Positions 62,944-64,000 of a stretch of 64,000 nucleotides of DNA are shown one piece after another. The stretch covers positions 1-64,000 of the forward strand of contig CALFWZ010000181.1 in NCBI GenBank assembly GCA_937928405.1, read 5' to 3'. The position numbers and the translations under genes are program-made. Position 1 is the first letter of the stretch; the number at the start of each line of letters is the position of its first letter. This DNA is from an uncultured Saprospiraceae bacterium (GTDB lineage Bacteria > Bacteroidota > Bacteroidia > Chitinophagales > Saprospiraceae). The notes beneath the pieces were generated by a model that did not search any database, was not told where the DNA came from, and was given only the letters and a program-made list of their open reading frames with translations.

Positions 62944-64000
62944 ATGACTAAGACTCGTATCCTTTTATTGACTATTTTAGTTTTTTCAGTAAGCGTTTTG
63001 TTTGCACAGGAGCCCTTTGTCTGTGATGGAAATTATTATTTATCCTTAAGAAAGGGCGTTCCTGATCAAAGTAAATTATTTAGAATAGAAAGTAATGAAG
63101 ATTTTAGTGAAGTTGTTTTTACAGATGTTGGACCTGATAGTGTGGGCGTTTATTTAAATTCAATTGGCTATCGAAGAACAGATAATTTTATTTATGGTAT
63201 TGATCCAGATAATTTGGATTTATTTAAGTTGGATCGAGAAGGGAAAGGATTTTTTTTGGACCATATTCATGAACTAGATTCGCTCAATAGTTATATTGCT
63301 GGTGATGTAAGCCTTGACGGAAAATATTTGATTTTAGTTGAACAGCGTAGAGTCAATAATTCTAGTAGAGATGTCGCATTAATTTTTATTGACTTAACAA
63401 GTCCTGAATTTCTGGCAACTCGACTTGTATTGGTGGGTGAAAATGGAGCGGAGGTTATAAGTATAACGGCAGATGTGGCGATTCATCCTTTTAATGGATT
63501 AATGTATGGTTATGATGTTATTAATAGAAAATTGATAACCTATGATTTAGAAACAGGGATTACTAGTTCTACAAGTTTTAGTACAAATACAAATCAGCCA
63601 ATTGTACTTGGAGCGCTTTTCTTTGATGAATTTAGTCAATTATTAGGCTATGGGCGTCATCAAGATAGTATCTTCCAAAATACCTTGTATGAGATGGATC
63701 TTAATACTGGTTTAGGAGAGGCCTTAAGGACGGGGCCGAATGCCAGTGGTAACGATGGTTGTAGATGCATTAATATTGTTGGAATTGAAAAAACGGTGAG
63801 GCCAGCAGAAACGATCCCTTGTACGGAAGTATCTTATATGATTAACGTCTCCAATTCCACTGGAGAAATTATTGAAAACCTATCTTTAACAGATGTCTTA
63901 GACTCTAACTTAGTGTTCTTATCTATCGACTATAATCCGTTTTTAGGAAATTTTTCTTACGATAGTTTAAGTAATACACTTCAGTTTTCTGACCTCACCT
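62944..64000 (+). CDS. Exported surface protein, N-terminal part (runs off the window)
   Basis: Open from ATG to the window edge with no stop, at least 352 residues. Signal peptide MTKTRILLLTILVFSVSVLFAQ. Residues 25-270 look like the DUF6923-type propeller domain (YGIDPDNLDLFKLD, IHPFNGLMYGYD, LYEMDLNTG), usual in large T9SS surface proteins. After a CRCINIVGIEKT segment a DUF11-like repeat begins (VSYMINVSNSTGEIIENLSLTDVL). A C-terminal sorting domain is expected beyond the edge but is not seen. Confidence 0.82.
   Translation, partial: MTKTRILLLTILVFSVSVLFAQEPFVCDGNYYLSLRKGVPDQSKLFRIESNEDFSEVVFTDVGPDSVGVYLNSIGYRRTDNFIYGIDPDNLDLFKLDREGKGFFLDHIHELDSLNSYIAGDVSLDGKYLILVEQRRVNNSSRDVALIFIDLTSPEFLATRLVLVGENGAEVISITADVAIHPFNGLMYGYDVINRKLITYDLETGITSSTSFSTNTNQPIVLGALFFDEFSQLLGYGRHQDSIFQNTLYEMDLNTGLGEALRTGPNASGNDGCRCINIVGIEKTVRPAETIPCTEVSYMINVSNSTGEIIENLSLTDVLDSNLVFLSIDYNPFLGNFSYDSLSNTLQFSDLT

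Overview
The window comes from a chromosome of the phylum Bacteroidota, most likely a free-living Saprospiraceae-like bacterium. The evidence is consistent across the window: proteins ending in type IX secretion (T9SS) sorting domains, GEVED/HYR/MopE-type surface modules, a propeller-type sensor kinase with a LytS-type core, a DUF2723 membrane glycosyltransferase, a TonB-dependent receptor with a carboxypeptidase-like N-domain, weak Shine-Dalgarno sites, and repeated TAnnTTTG promoter -7 elements. The DNA is moderately AT-rich. I see no rRNA, tRNA, CRISPR array, phage or complete insertion sequence. The last gene runs off the right edge.

Layout. 1-436: repeats and a terminator. 436-5752 (-): M28 peptidase, rpiB and a DUF2723 glycosyltransferase. 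5939-6841 (+): a 48-aa membrane protein and a pseudouridine synthase. 6904-9144 (-): an orphan DUF5682 protein. 9301-14780 (+): metF, an M14-like peptidase, a PepSY-type membrane protein and a T9SS-sorted Omp28-like protein. 14847-18604 (-): an outer-membrane protein overlapping a propeller histidine kinase. 19081-20457 (+): a ParA ATPase and a ribbon-helix-helix partner carrying three ParB-N-terminus-like motifs. 20949-22897 (+): DUF3137 and a TraB/GumN lipoprotein. 22957-28158 (-): a 1733-aa modular surface protein. 28787-29621 (+): ArsR and DUF6428. 30067-33563 (+): a three-gene exported operon of a lipoprotein, a lipase-like hydrolase and a propeller lipoprotein. 33724-37889 (-): a SWIM/SNF2 helicase and a variant RtcB, with a divergent WYL regulator at 38361. 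39407-45330: intradiol dioxygenase, small lipoprotein, YdjM-like protein, GT39 transferase, a sulfatase-fold protein without its catalytic motif and a glycine-rich protein. 45731-50289 (+): a T9SS surface protein and a TonB-dependent receptor. 50614-51863 (+): msrA and a MobA-like transferase. 51860-54034 (-): a TPR histidine kinase. 54170-54349 (-): a 59-aa double-glycine peptide gene. 54570-56313 (+): SDR and an outer-membrane protein. 56385-58460 (-): iscS-iscU-iscA. 58662-59747 (+): a short MutA-like protein. 59756-62744 (-): a TspO-like protein and a YgiQ radical-SAM protein. 62944-end (+): the start of a surface protein.

Most of the window is housekeeping or envelope biology. The least explained parts are: (i) the small gene at 54170-54349, which has its own promoter and terminator and encodes a peptide with a Bacteroidota-style double-glycine leader; (ii) the ParA/RHH pair, whose partner protein repeats a short ParA-contact-like motif three times; (iii) intergenic fold-back arrays built on an 8-bp period, seen at several sites; and (iv) a palindromic element present twice with paired substitutions that preserve its stems.
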